Source: Parabacteroides sp. Marseille-P3160
Lineage (GTDB): Bacteria > Bacteroidota > Bacteroidia > Bacteroidales > Tannerellaceae
Assembly: GCF_900162725.1 (NCBI RefSeq)
Contig: NZ_LT799418.1
Coordinates: 4,605,897 to 4,669,896 of the forward strand
Length of the DNA stretch: 64,000 nt
Reading direction: 5' to 3'
The notes under the pieces are model-generated. The model was not told where the DNA came from and searched no databases. It saw nothing but the letters and a program-made list of their open reading frames with translations. This document shows positions 1-11,029 of this stretch, piece after piece. Both the position numbers and the translations under genes were made by a program. Each line of letters begins with the position of its first letter. Within the stretch, counting starts at the first letter, position 1.

Positions 1-339
1 GGGGGAACAGCCAATACGTTTGACGATATCTGCCGGCTTGCGGAAAAAGGAGTTGATTATATCGGACTCGGACCGTTTCGTTTCACCGAAACAAAAAAAA
101 ATCTAAGTCCGCTTCTGGGACTGAATGGTTACCGGACCATCCTTAAACGGTGCCAAGCGAACGGCATCCGTCTTCCGGTTCTTGCTATCGGAGGGATCAC
201 TCCCGACGATATCCCCTGCCTGATGGAGACGGGAATCAGCGGGATCGCTCTCTCTTCCGTGATCCTTCAGGCGGATGATCCCGTAAAAAAGACCCGGGAG
301 ATTGTAGAACGGATGAAAATGCATGAATCATATTATTAA
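1..339 (+). CDS. thiE: Thiamine-phosphate synthase, C-terminal part (gene runs off the left edge)
   Basis: ThiE joins the thiazole and pyrimidine (HMP-PP) halves of thiamine into thiamine monophosphate. Frame 1 is open from the first base to a TAA at 337-339. It reads through family motifs: GGTANT near the visible start, [16 protein letters not shown], and AIGGIT followed by DDI, which belong to the last beta-alpha units of the TIM barrel and the phosphate-binding loops. The N-terminal half lies outside the window. It is followed at once by thiG, thiC and thiH on the same strand, so this is the middle of a thiamine operon whose promoter, and probably a TPP riboswitch, would lie to the left and cannot be seen. 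It could also be the C-terminal half of a larger fusion protein. Confidence 0.9.
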   Translation, partial: GGTANTFDDICRLAEKGVDYIGLGPFRFTETKKNLSPLLGLNGYRTILKRCQANGIRLPVLAIGGITPDDIPCLMETGISGIALSSVILQADDPVKKTREIVERMKMHESYY

Positions 340-358
340 TCAATATATAACCAGCAAT

Positions 359-2844
<2,486 letters not shown>

Positions 2845-2847
2845 AGA

Positions 2848-3966
2848 ATGTTTAAAGATTTAATCGATCAATATAATTGGGAAGAGACCGAAGAAAAAAT
2901 CTATTCAAAGACGGCCCAAGAAGTGGAAAACGCACTCACCAAACAAGGCCGTTTAACGTTGGATGACTTCATGGCGTTGATTTCCCCTGCTGCCAAACCC
3001 TATCTGGAGCCGATGGCGGCGCTCAGCCGGAAATATACGCAGGAACGGTTCGGTAAAACCATGCAGATGTTCATCCCGCTTTACATCACCAATTCATGCA
3101 CGAATCACTGCATCTATTGCGGTTTCAACATCAATAACGACATCCATCGCATCGTACTGGACGAAACGCAAATCCTCGAGGAAGCGCAGGCAATCAAACA
3201 ATTGGGGGACTTTCAGAACGTGATCGTCCTCACCGGAGAAAATCCGAAAGTGGCGAATGTGGATTATGTCAGGCGGGCTCTTGAACTGCTCCGCTCCTAT
3301 TTTTCCAATTTATCAGTGGAAATACCTCCCATGGAGGTAGATGAATATGAACAGTTGATTGACGCCGGACTAAACGGAGTGACTTGTTTTCAGGAAACAT
3401 ACCACGAAGCTCGGTATAAGGTCTATCATCCCAAAGGGAAAAAATCCAACTACACCTGGCGGGTCAACTCCTATGACCGGATGGGGCTGGCCGGCGTACA
3501 TAAAATCGGACTGGGGGTTCTGATCGGATTGGAAGACTGGCGAACCGACCTAACGATGATGGCGCTTCATCTCCGCTATATGGAGAAAACCTATTGGCAA
3601 ACGAAATACGCCGTCTCTTTTCCCCGGATACGTCCTCATGAAGGAAAAGAGTTCCAGCCGAATTCAATCATGGATGACCGGGAACTGGCGCAATCCATCT
3701 TTGCTTTTCGCCTCTTCGATCATGATCTCGACTTATCGCTTTCCACCCGTGAAAGCCCCGATTTCCGCGATCACATGACAACCTTGGGATTGACGTCCAT
3801 CAGCGCCGGATCCAAAACCGATCCGGGAGGTTACAGCGTCTACAAATCCGAGCTGGAACAATTCATGATCAATGATGACCGCGCGCCGGAAGTCGTTGCC
3901 GCAGCAGTAAAAGTCCAAGGCTACGAGGTCATCTGGAAGGACTGGGATCTTTGCCTGCAATCGTGA
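2848..3966 (+). CDS. thiH: 2-iminoacetate synthase ThiH
   Basis: ThiH is a radical-SAM tyrosine lyase that splits tyrosine to give dehydroglycine (2-iminoacetate) and p-cresol; dehydroglycine feeds ThiG. The canonical radical-SAM cluster motif is visible as CTNHCIYCGFN (CX3CX2C) near residue 85, followed by VLTGENPKVANVDYV and the C-terminal biotin/thiamine-synthesis-associated region (SAGSKTDPGGY). Use of ThiH rather than the oxygen-dependent ThiO agrees with an anaerobic lifestyle. It is the last gene of the operon: a strong hairpin terminator starts 19 bases after its stop. Confidence 0.96.
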   Translation: MFKDLIDQYNWEETEEKIYSKTAQEVENALTKQGRLTLDDFMALISPAAKPYLEPMAALSRKYTQERFGKTMQMFIPLYITNSCTNHCIYCGFNINNDIHRIVLDETQILEEAQAIKQLGDFQNVIVLTGENPKVANVDYVRRALELLRSYFSNLSVEIPPMEVDEYEQLIDAGLNGVTCFQETYHEARYKVYHPKGKKSNYTWRVNSYDRMGLAGVHKIGLGVLIGLEDWRTDLTMMALHLRYMEKTYWQTKYAVSFPRIRPHEGKEFQPNSIMDDRELAQSIFAFRLFDHDLDLSLSTRESPDFRDHMTTLGLTSISAGSKTDPGGYSVYKSELEQFMINDDRAPEVVAAAVKVQGYEVIWKDWDLCLQS

Positions 3967-3984
3967 ATTCCATTTATTTTATAA

Positions 3985-4028
3985 AAAAACCACGCCGGTG
4001 AATCCACTCATTCACCGGCGTGGTTTTT
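3985..4028. terminator. Bidirectional intrinsic terminator
   Basis: A perfect 19-bp inverted repeat (3985-4003 and 4010-4028, 6-base loop) with AAAAA on one side and TTTTT on the other. It sits between the convergent thi operon and the capsule phosphatase gene and can stop transcription from both sides. Confidence 0.93.
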
Positions 4029-4059
4029 CTTTCTATTTCCTGAGAAATCGTTTTCACAC

Positions 4060-4803
4060 CTACCATAACAGGTCATTCCGGCCTATCAAACTACGGATCA
4101 AATTTTTTTCCGGCAAACTTAGTTTCAGCCGCTCCAACGCTTCCCGCAAAATCCGATAACTATGTATATCTGTTCCTGCAAAATCATAAAACCCATGCTG
4201 CAACAAATACCAGGCAACGTCATAAGCACGTTTCCCGTATTGCCCTGATAAAGACAAGAGGTTAAGCTGATACAGGCAACCCTTTTCTTTTAAAGTCGTA
4301 TAATCCGCTCTTTCCATGAACATATAACGTTCCGGATGTGCAATAATCGGTTGAAAGCCTTTCACTTGCAGATTGTATACCACGCTATTCAGCTCGGGAG
4401 AAGGATACATGTATGACATTTCTATCAACACATATTTATCAGACAAGGTAAGCAATCCCTCTTTCATCTGCCCGTCGAAAGCAGCGTCCAACATATATTC
4501 GCCGGCTAACCGCAATGCAATGCCTTCGGGTGCCTTTTGCAGTAAAGAAGAAAACTGTTGTCGCAAGAAACCCGGACGATTCGATTCGAGCTCCGACATG
4601 ATATGAGGGGTCAGGTAAACATGTTTTACTCCCCGGTTTCTCATTTCTTCCAAAGCTTTTACCGATTCATCCACCGTGCGCATTCCGTCATCCACACCGG
4701 GTAAGTAATGGGAGTGAATGTCCGTCATACCTTCCAATAAATCTGTTTGCCAGGCAGACTTCTTAGGTATGAAACAATAAAATAAACTACTTTTCTTTTT
4801 CAT
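4060..4803 (-). CDS. PHP-type tyrosine-protein phosphatase (CpsB/YwqE family)
   Basis: Metal-dependent protein-tyrosine phosphatase of the PHP superfamily, predicted to remove phosphate from the tyrosine tail of the kinase encoded just upstream and so control capsule or exopolysaccharide export. The metal-binding motif DIHSHYLPGVDDG lies near residue 30, followed by YLTPHIM, and later IIAHPERY and FAGTDIHSY, all typical of CpsB/Wzb-like PHP enzymes. ATG 4803 is chosen: it overlaps the kinase stop by 17 bases and gives 247 residues. The frame stays open further upstream, but that stretch is the kinase's Tyr-Gly repeat read in another frame (Met/Ala/Thr-rich) and has no family support. Confidence 0.9.
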   Translation of the reverse strand: MKKKSSLFYCFIPKKSAWQTDLLEGMTDIHSHYLPGVDDGMRTVDESVKALEEMRNRGVKHVYLTPHIMSELESNRPGFLRQQFSSLLQKAPEGIALRLAGEYMLDAAFDGQMKEGLLTLSDKYVLIEMSYMYPSPELNSVVYNLQVKGFQPIIAHPERYMFMERADYTTLKEKGCLYQLNLLSLSGQYGKRAYDVAWYLLQHGFYDFAGTDIHSYRILREALERLKLSLPEKNLIRSLIGRNDLLW

Positions 4804-7117
4804 TTCCATAACCGTAGCCATAACCGTATCCATAGCCATAGCCGTAGCCATAACCGGAATGTTTGTAATCTACTCCATTTAGTATCAGAGCTAAATTATG
4901 GAATTTCTTCTGATCATACAATTTATTCAAGTCGGGTAGCATTCGGCGATCGAACCGACCCGCACGAATCACGTAAATTGTCAGATCGACAACACGATCC
5001 ACGATCGCTGCATCCGCGACTACCTGAGAAGGAACATTATCCAGGAAAATATAATCATACCGCTTTTTCAACTCTTCGATCATAAAATCCAAACGGTCAC
5101 TCAATAAAAGTTCCGCCGGATTGGGAGGAACCGGACCGCCTCCGATTATATCCAGGTTTTCGTCCAAGACCCCCTTGTGGATGATTTCGTCAATTGAATT
5201 TACCTGACCGGACAAGAAGTTCGTTACCCCTTTCTTTTCCCCCGTTATGTTAGTCCGTTCACTTAACGTTCCTTTACGAATGTCCAAATCGACCAATACG
5301 ACTTTCTTATGAATCAGGGCGAGGCTCATGGCCAAATTAATAGATATGAAAGTCTTCCCCGCTCCCGGATTGGTAGAGGTCAAAGTGATCACTTTTAACT
5401 CTTCAGTCTTCACACGCATAAAATCCATATTCGTTCGAAGAATACGGAAAGCCTCGGACACGGAATCCCTTCCGCTTTTATGAATCACGACTTCCGCCTT
5501 GCTTTTCTTTTCACGCAAAGGAATTTCGCCCAAGAAAGGTATTTTTACCGCATCTTCCACCTCTTTACGATTGCGTACGGTAGTACTCAATGACTCTTGT
5601 AGCCAAAGGCTTCCGGCCGGGATGACACAGCCTAAAATGAGAGCAGCCAACATCACGATCATTGATTTCGGCGATACCGGTTGATTGCTTCCCGACGCCG
5701 CATCAATAATCCGGGCGTTACTTTCGGTGATTGCTTGAGTCAAGGCATTCTCTTCGCGTTTATTCAGTAAATAGAGGTATAATTCTTCCTTGATTTTCTG
5801 CTGCCGCTCTACTGATAAGACATACTTTTGTTGTGTCGGTACAGCCGTAATTCGACGGGCCGTTTGAGCTTCCCGTTGGCGTGTATTCTTCATTTGTATG
5901 TTCAGCCCCATGATCAAATTGTCTACTGTCCGGATAATCGACTGTTTCATCGCATTCAGGGAGTTGTTCAAATCCATAACAACCGGGTTCCTATCGCTAC
6001 TATTATTGATCAGTCTATCCCTTTTTAATAAAACAGCGTTGTATTCGTTGATCTGCGTTTCCACATTCGCATCGGCAATGCCGGTATTAGCCGGAATCAA
6101 GTTGGCATTTTTTGAAGGATCTACCAGATACGAACGTATATATTGAGCTAAAGTAAGTTGGTTCTCCAAAGCGAGTGCATCTTTGTTGTATGAACTGGAT
6201 TCCTGAAGATACATACCGGTTTCTGAAGAAATATCCGTCAATTGGTTATCACGTTTATACGTTTCTATATCCGAATCCACGGCTCCCAGATCTTTTTCGA
6301 TGATAATCAAACGTTCATTAATAAATTCAGATGTATTGATTGCAATTTGGTTTTTGTCGTTAATGGCATCTTCATTGTAAATGGCAATTAACGTATTCAC
6401 CACATCTTCCGCACGGGGAATTGATTGATCCGTCAAGGTCAGATTGACAATGGTAGCCGTTTTGCTGGCTAACGACACTTGCAGGCTTTGCCGGAAAGCC
6501 AAGGCAACCGCCTCCAAATCGGATTTTGTAACTTGAATATCTTTATTGAAATAGGTCTCATTATAATAAAGTGTAGGTTGGACAAAAAGACGTCCGACCG
6601 GTGTGTTAACCGTATCTTTTAAATTTACGGTCAGGATTTCGCTATTCTCTGTCGAGAAACCGGACAATTGTACCTTTTCCTTAGATAAAGGGATCACCGT
6701 AAAATAAAAAGACTCATGCTCTTCCGCATCCGGAAACTGAACCATTACCGGAGATTGCGTATATAACTCGACCGTACGTATTCCTTCCCGAATGGTATAG
6801 CTGACATCCAGGCGAAGCCGGCTAGCCACGTCTTTCATCAATCGCTTAGCCTGGAACACCAGCACTTCATTGTCCACATTACTTTTAATATTAAACATAT
6901 TAAACTCATCAAACGCAGCTGATTCGCTCGGCGCTCCCCCTTTGGAATTGTCTTTGATCAGTACGGTTGCCGTACGTGTATATGATTTAGGAGCCCATTG
7001 CAAATAAATAAAAGCCACGATTAAACAAAACAGGACAGAACCGGCAAACAACATCCAGTTTTTCCGAAGAATCAACAATAAATCACTCAGGTTGATTTCT
7101 TTTTCTATTTCTTCCAT
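4787..7117 (-). CDS. Polysaccharide co-polymerase / BY-type tyrosine autokinase (Wzc-like)
   Basis: Inner-membrane protein of 776 residues that fuses a Wzz chain-length domain to a bacterial tyrosine kinase. N-terminal membrane helix near residues 20-40 and a second one (MIVMLAALILGCVIPAGS) close to residue 495 frame a long periplasmic coiled-coil/GNVR section. The cytoplasmic kinase part has Walker A (TSTNPGAGKTFISIN), Walker A' (KVVLVDLDIRKG) and Walker B (YDYIFLDNVP). The C-terminal tyrosine cluster, the site of autophosphorylation in this family, is here a perfect alternation of eight Tyr-Gly pairs before a short NEKEK end. It sits between the outer-membrane export lipoprotein gene and the phosphatase gene, a classic wza-wzc-wzb set. 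Glycosyltransferases and flippase genes are not in this window. Confidence 0.93.
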   Translation of the reverse strand: MEEIEKEINLSDLLLILRKNWMLFAGSVLFCLIVAFIYLQWAPKSYTRTATVLIKDNSKGGAPSESAAFDEFNMFNIKSNVDNEVLVFQAKRLMKDVASRLRLDVSYTIREGIRTVELYTQSPVMVQFPDAEEHESFYFTVIPLSKEKVQLSGFSTENSEILTVNLKDTVNTPVGRLFVQPTLYYNETYFNKDIQVTKSDLEAVALAFRQSLQVSLASKTATIVNLTLTDQSIPRAEDVVNTLIAIYNEDAINDKNQIAINTSEFINERLIIIEKDLGAVDSDIETYKRDNQLTDISSETGMYLQESSSYNKDALALENQLTLAQYIRSYLVDPSKNANLIPANTGIADANVETQINEYNAVLLKRDRLINNSSDRNPVVMDLNNSLNAMKQSIIRTVDNLIMGLNIQMKNTRQREAQTARRITAVPTQQKYVLSVERQQKIKEELYLYLLNKREENALTQAITESNARIIDAASGSNQPVSPKSMIVMLAALILGCVIPAGSLWLQESLSTTVRNRKEVEDAVKIPFLGEIPLREKKSKAEVVIHKSGRDSVSEAFRILRTNMDFMRVKTEELKVITLTSTNPGAGKTFISINLAMSLALIHKKVVLVDLDIRKGTLSERTNITGEKKGVTNFLSGQVNSIDEIIHKGVLDENLDIIGGGPVPPNPAELLLSDRLDFMIEELKKRYDYIFLDNVPSQVVADAAIVDRVVDLTIYVIRAGRFDRRMLPDLNKLYDQKKFHNLALILNGVDYKHSGYGYGYGYGYGYGYGYGNEKEK
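4805..4855 (-). repeat. Short tandem repeat encoding (Tyr-Gly)8
   Basis: Eight back-to-back 6-base units, each a Tyr codon (TAT or TAC) plus a Gly codon, at the 3' end of the kinase gene. Synonymous changes between units show that the array is not a fresh perfect DNA repeat but is held at the protein level. Loss or gain of units by slippage would stay in frame. Confidence 0.9.
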
Positions 7118-7139
7118 AATATAAGATCTTTTCCTGCAT

Positions 7140-7955
7140 TTATTTGGATAAGTTCACAATAATCGCTGTAACCGAGGCAATCACAGAAATGGCCGAAAGC
7201 CAGACTCCGACAGAATTATTCTGGTTAATGCCGCTTTGTGCCGCTTTCACTTTATTCGGTTCCACGTATACAATATCATTTTGCTGTAAATAATAACAAG
7301 GAGAGTTAAATATATCCGCCGAACGCAAATCATGATATAAAACCGTTCGGACGTCATTATTTTCCCGGATGACAGCAACCCGATCCCGTCTTCCGTAGAT
7401 TGTCAGATCACCAGCCATACTCAATGCCTCCAACAAGGTCACCCGGTCTCCTTTAATAGTGAAACTCCCGGGGCGATCAACTTCCCCCATCACCGATATC
7501 TTAAAATTAAGAAATTGAACCGTCACAATAGGATCTTTGATCAGATCGGATTCCATCAATTTTTCTTTAATCAAATTTGTCAGATCCAACCGGGTAAGCC
7601 CTTCCACATGAAGTTTACCCAAGATAGGGAAGTCTATATCTCCATTCGTATCTACCAGGTATCCGAGTATCCGCTGTTGTCCATAACCTCCGGCTTCTTC
7701 CGAGCCTAATTGATAGGTAACCATCGGCATATTAAAAGGTAATGCCAACTCCGGATTTCTACTGTTTACCAAAATAGCCAGCAAATCATCCTTATGAATG
7801 GACATTTGATAAATAGACTCTATTTTTTGGGCCTTGTATGAGTCAATATCCTGGAGATACAACACTTCTTTAGGCGATGTACAACCTATCAGAATTCCTA
7901 TAGCTCCAACACAAAGGTACTTTGTGATTTTATAAACATTATTTATGACATCCAT
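7140..7955 (-). CDS. Outer-membrane polysaccharide export lipoprotein (Wza/BexD-like)
   Basis: Predicted pore component for export of capsule or exopolysaccharide. From ATG 7955 the 271-residue protein begins with a lipoprotein signal ending GAIGILIGC (lipobox cysteine), then a Poly_export domain (DDLLAILVNSRNPELALPFN, VDTNGDIDFPILGKLHVEG) and a SLBB domain (VMGEVDRPGSFTIKGDRVTL). A hydrophobic C-terminal helix (VWLSAISVIASVTAIIVNL) may cross a membrane. An in-frame upstream start at 8006 would put 17 charged residues before the signal peptide and is rejected. First gene of the three-gene operon; 22 bases separate it from the kinase gene. Confidence 0.9.
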   Translation of the reverse strand: MDVINNVYKITKYLCVGAIGILIGCTSPKEVLYLQDIDSYKAQKIESIYQMSIHKDDLLAILVNSRNPELALPFNMPMVTYQLGSEEAGGYGQQRILGYLVDTNGDIDFPILGKLHVEGLTRLDLTNLIKEKLMESDLIKDPIVTVQFLNFKISVMGEVDRPGSFTIKGDRVTLLEALSMAGDLTIYGRRDRVAVIRENNDVRTVLYHDLRSADIFNSPCYYLQQNDIVYVEPNKVKAAQSGINQNNSVGVWLSAISVIASVTAIIVNLSK

Positions 7956-8400
7956 CTTTCTTAAAGTACAGTCCCAGAACCTGGATTCTCCCCCACTTCT
8001 ACGCATATTGTTAATTCTATATTCATATTAGTCCATAAAAACGTATCCGAGCAAGAAATGCTCGAAGGTTTCAAATATACATAAGCTTTGCTTATAACTC
8101 ATTGCACTTATCGAGTAAATAAGAGGGTCTGTTCTTTATTAATAAAACCGAACGACAACCGCAGTTTAAATACAGATAAAAAATTACTCATAATCTCTCA
8201 AAAAGAAACAGAAAAGAAAAAAAAGCATAAAAAGACAAGAATCAAAACAGAAAAAGTCAACAACGATCGATTGAAATTCCGCCAGTAAGAAAGAAAAGAT
8301 ATTACATTCCCGCAATTAAATAGTCTGATTGGGTAGGAACGGATTTTACTTTGGATTCAAACGCAGATCAAATCTTATATAGATGACAAACCGTCCTTTA
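7956..8400. other. Non-coding interval between the export operon and the NADH dehydrogenase gene
   Basis: About 445 bases without a convincing gene. It holds the putative promoter at 8072-8079 and an A-rich run (about 8196-8262) with no family resemblance in any reading frame. No clear terminator for the NADH dehydrogenase gene was found. Confidence 0.6.
8072..8079 (-). promoter_or_regulatory. Putative -7 promoter element for the polysaccharide export operon
   Basis: Minus-strand TATATTTG fits the Bacteroidota -7 consensus TAnnTTTG. No clear TTTG -33 box lies at the right distance. A small hairpin CGAGCA/TGCTCG (8049-8065) would fall near the start of the leader. Confidence 0.4.
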
Positions 8401-9762
8401 TCATGTTTCATCGTCCTTTTTCGGGCCGAGGACATCCTCGCCCCAGTGACAGTTGGCTTCACGAATTTCACGCTCGATGATTTCTTTGGCACGGCGTGCG
8501 TAAATAATCAGGCGCATGGAGTAATCATAGGTGATGTAATTCCAGGTCCAGTTAAGCAGTACCAAGACCTTGTTGCGGATGCCCAGGAGGGAACGGAGAT
8601 GGACAACCAGCCAGATAAGCCAGGCAAACCAGCCGTGCAGTTTCATGTTTGCGAACTCGGCAACCGCCCGGTTACGGCCGATCGTTGCCATCGAACCCAG
8701 ATCGTTGTAACGGAAAGGCTCCATCGGCTCCCCCCTGTCCAGGCGAACAAGGTTTTGAGCTAATAATTCACCTTGCTGAATAGCAGGCTGGGCCATTTGG
8801 GGATGGCCGTTCGGGAAGTTTGAATCGGAAGTCATCAGGCATTGGTCGCCTATCGCAAAAAGATTGTCACTCCCAATTATTCGATTGAACTCGTCGACTT
8901 TGATCCGTCGCCCTCTCCCAAGCCAGGAATGGTCCATATTGCCTATATCGACAGCTGACACACCGCTAACCCATATAAAAGAGCGAGTCGGAATCTCTTC
9001 GCCGCTTTCGAGTATGACTTTATGATCGCAGTAATCGACCACCTTGCTGTGCAGTTTAACCTCCACTCCCATCTTAGTCAAGGCTTCCAGCGCATTCTCG
9101 GAAGATTCAGGAGACATACCGGCTAACAAACGGTCAGCCGCTTCGATCAAATAGATATGCAGCAGATTCTTATCCATATCCGGATAATCCTGCGGAATGG
9201 CAAACCGTTTCATTTCGGAGATCGCCCCGGCAATCTCCACCCCGCTGGCGCCTCCGCCGACAATCACGACATTCAGCAGCTCGTGCATCTCCTCTTCGTC
9301 GGCACAAGTCACAGCCCTTTCAAAGTTCGAAAGCAATGCATTGCGAAGCCCCATCGCCTCGGAGACCGTCTTCATCGGGATGGCATATTCTTCAACATTC
9401 TTGTTGCCAAAGAAATTAGAAGTCGTTCCGGCCGCAAAAACCAGGTAATCGTAACTGACTTTGCCGATAGACGTTTGAATCATGTTACGTTCCGGGAAAA
9501 TAGCCCGGACTTCGGCCAGGCGAAAATAGAAATTCTTACGTTTATGGAATATCTTACGGAACGGGAAGGAAATCGAAGTAGGCTCCATCCCGGCAGAAGC
9601 GACTTGATAAATCAAAGGCAAGAATTGATGATAGTTGTTCTTATCTACCAATACAACCTGAAAGTCGGCCTTTTTGAGCTTTTGCGCAAGCTTTAACCCG
9701 CCAAAACCTCCACCTACAATCACGACTCTCTTCTTTTCTGTTCGTGGAATATTAAAACTCAT
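8401..9762 (-). CDS. ndh: Type II NADH:quinone oxidoreductase (NDH-2)
   Basis: Single-subunit, non-pumping, membrane-attached flavoprotein that passes electrons from NADH to menaquinone. The 453-residue protein has an N-terminal FAD Rossmann motif (VVIVGGGFGGLKLAQKL), a second one for NADH (VVIVGGGASGVEIAGAIS), the FAD-contacting LFAIGDQC, and MAQPAIQQG, which fits the AQxxxQ quinone-site motif. The C-terminal part (LHGWFAWLIWLVVHLRSLLG) is hydrophobic/amphipathic and should anchor it to the membrane. Transcribed alone, between the capsule promoter region and asd. Start ATG 9762 gives the expected distance to the first glycine motif. Confidence 0.88.
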   Translation of the reverse strand: MSFNIPRTEKKRVVIVGGGFGGLKLAQKLKKADFQVVLVDKNNYHQFLPLIYQVASAGMEPTSISFPFRKIFHKRKNFYFRLAEVRAIFPERNMIQTSIGKVSYDYLVFAAGTTSNFFGNKNVEEYAIPMKTVSEAMGLRNALLSNFERAVTCADEEEMHELLNVVIVGGGASGVEIAGAISEMKRFAIPQDYPDMDKNLLHIYLIEAADRLLAGMSPESSENALEALTKMGVEVKLHSKVVDYCDHKVILESGEEIPTRSFIWVSGVSAVDIGNMDHSWLGRGRRIKVDEFNRIIGSDNLFAIGDQCLMTSDSNFPNGHPQMAQPAIQQGELLAQNLVRLDRGEPMEPFRYNDLGSMATIGRNRAVAEFANMKLHGWFAWLIWLVVHLRSLLGIRNKVLVLLNWTWNYITYDYSMRLIIYARRAKEIIEREIREANCHWGEDVLGPKKDDET

Positions 9763-9821
9763 AATTAAAACAATTTTATTGAATACCTAAACAAATTCTT
9801 TTGAACTATGGAATAAAACGG

Positions 9822-9865
9822 GAAAAGGGCCTCTCAAGTAAATTTATACTCAGGAAACCCTTTTC
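9822..9865 (-). terminator. Likely terminator downstream of asd
   Basis: Outer stem GAAAAGGG (9822-9829) with CCCTTTTC (9858-9865) and a weaker inner pairing AGTA/TACT around an AT loop. On the minus strand it is followed by CCGTTTTATT. It lies 23 bases after the asd stop codon. Confidence 0.6.
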
Positions 9866-9887
9866 TCCTATTATCATTTCCTCCTTT

Positions 9888-10898
9888 TTATCCGATATTT
9901 TTCACCTTAATCAGATATTCGGCAATCTGCACCGCATTCAGCGCAGCTCCTTTTTTTATCTGATCACTCACCGTCCAAAAGGTAATTCCGTTCGGATTCG
10001 TCAGATCCTTGCGGATACGCCCGACATAAACCGGATCCTTTCCTGCAACGAACAAAGGCATCGGATATTCTTTTTTTGCCGTTTCGTCTTGCAGGATCAC
10101 ACCTTCCGCTTCCGAAAACGCCTTACGAACCTCTTCGATGCCAAGCGGATGTTCCGTCTCTACCCAAGTGGCTTCGCTATGTGCGCGAATCACCGGTACA
10201 CGTACGCAGGTTGCACTCACCTCGATATCCGAATGCATGATCTTGCGCGTTTCGTTATACATTTTCATTTCTTCCTTCGTATAACCGTTTTCCGTAAAGA
10301 CATCTACCTGGGGAATGACATTATATGCCAACTGGTAGGCAAACTTCTCTACCGTAGGCTCTTCTCCCTTAAGCAACTGCTCATATTGCTTCGCCAGTTC
10401 CGCCATTGCCGAAGCGCCTGCACCACTAGCCGCCTGATAAGTCGACACATGGACTCGTTTGATATGAGAAAGACCTTCAATCGCTTTCAACGCTACGGTC
10501 ATCTGGATTGTCGTACAGTTCGGATTGGCAATGATTCCGCGGGGACGATTCAAAGCGTCTTCCGGATTGACTTCCGGTACAACCAAAGGAACGTCCTTCT
10601 CCATACGGAATGCGCTCGAATTATCAATCATCACCGCTCCATACTTCGTTATAGTTTCTGCAAATTCAAGGGAAGTGCCCCCTCCGGCCGAAACAAAAGC
10701 AACATCGACCCCTTTAAAATCATCATTATGTTTCAGCTCTTTGACTGTATACTGTTTACCTTTAAAAGAATAAACACGTCCGGCACTACGAGACGAACCG
10801 AATAAAAGCAGTTCATCTATCGGAAAATCTCTCTCTTCCAGTACGCGGAGGAACTCTTGTCCTACCGCACCACTTACACCTACAATAGCTACAGTCAT
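9888..10898 (-). CDS. asd: Aspartate-semialdehyde dehydrogenase
   Basis: NADPH-dependent reduction of aspartyl phosphate to aspartate semialdehyde, the branch point to lysine/diaminopimelate, threonine and methionine. Visible: nucleotide-binding [15 protein letters not shown] at the N-terminus, the catalytic cysteine in NPNCTTIQ, the substrate region [13 protein letters not shown] with the conserved histidine. Length is 336 residues from ATG 10898, normal for the family. A TTG codon 9 bases upstream (10907) could also be read as a start, but ATG 10898 is preferred. Single-gene transcription unit; hairpin terminator follows. Confidence 0.95.
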   Translation of the reverse strand: MTVAIVGVSGAVGQEFLRVLEERDFPIDELLLFGSSRSAGRVYSFKGKQYTVKELKHNDDFKGVDVAFVSAGGGTSLEFAETITKYGAVMIDNSSAFRMEKDVPLVVPEVNPEDALNRPRGIIANPNCTTIQMTVALKAIEGLSHIKRVHVSTYQAASGAGASAMAELAKQYEQLLKGEEPTVEKFAYQLAYNVIPQVDVFTENGYTKEEMKMYNETRKIMHSDIEVSATCVRVPVIRAHSEATWVETEHPLGIEEVRKAFSEAEGVILQDETAKKEYPMPLFVAGKDPVYVGRIRKDLTNPNGITFWTVSDQIKKGAALNAVQIAEYLIKVKNIG

Positions 10899-10937
10899 TT
10901 TAAACAATAATTAGTATATAAAAAAATCGATTGTTTT

Positions 10938-10945
10938 TATCTTTG
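10938..10945 (+). promoter_or_regulatory. Putative -7 element upstream of the lamin-tail-domain gene
   Basis: TATCTTTG matches TAnnTTTG; the gene starts 85 bases downstream. No good -33 box was seen, so this is tentative. Confidence 0.35.
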
Positions 10946-11029
10946 CTTTAACTTATAATAAAATAACCATTTTCAGGCCTTTTTGTTTGAGAGTGCGAAG
11001 ATACGAATTTATACCAAATATCTTATACT

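Noticed and set aside
323-358. In-frame upstream ATG that would extend ThiG by 12 residues
   Set aside because: It lies inside the end of thiE and the extra residues do not match the ThiG N-terminus; ATG 359 does.
8088-8288. Short plus-strand open frame, Lys-rich
   Set aside because: It is translated A-rich intergenic DNA, without promoter, family or conserved pattern.
9801-10805. 334-codon plus-strand open frame opposite asd
   Set aside because: Asd on the other strand is unmistakable with catalytic motifs; the opposing frame is His/Arg/Phe-rich and has no family features.
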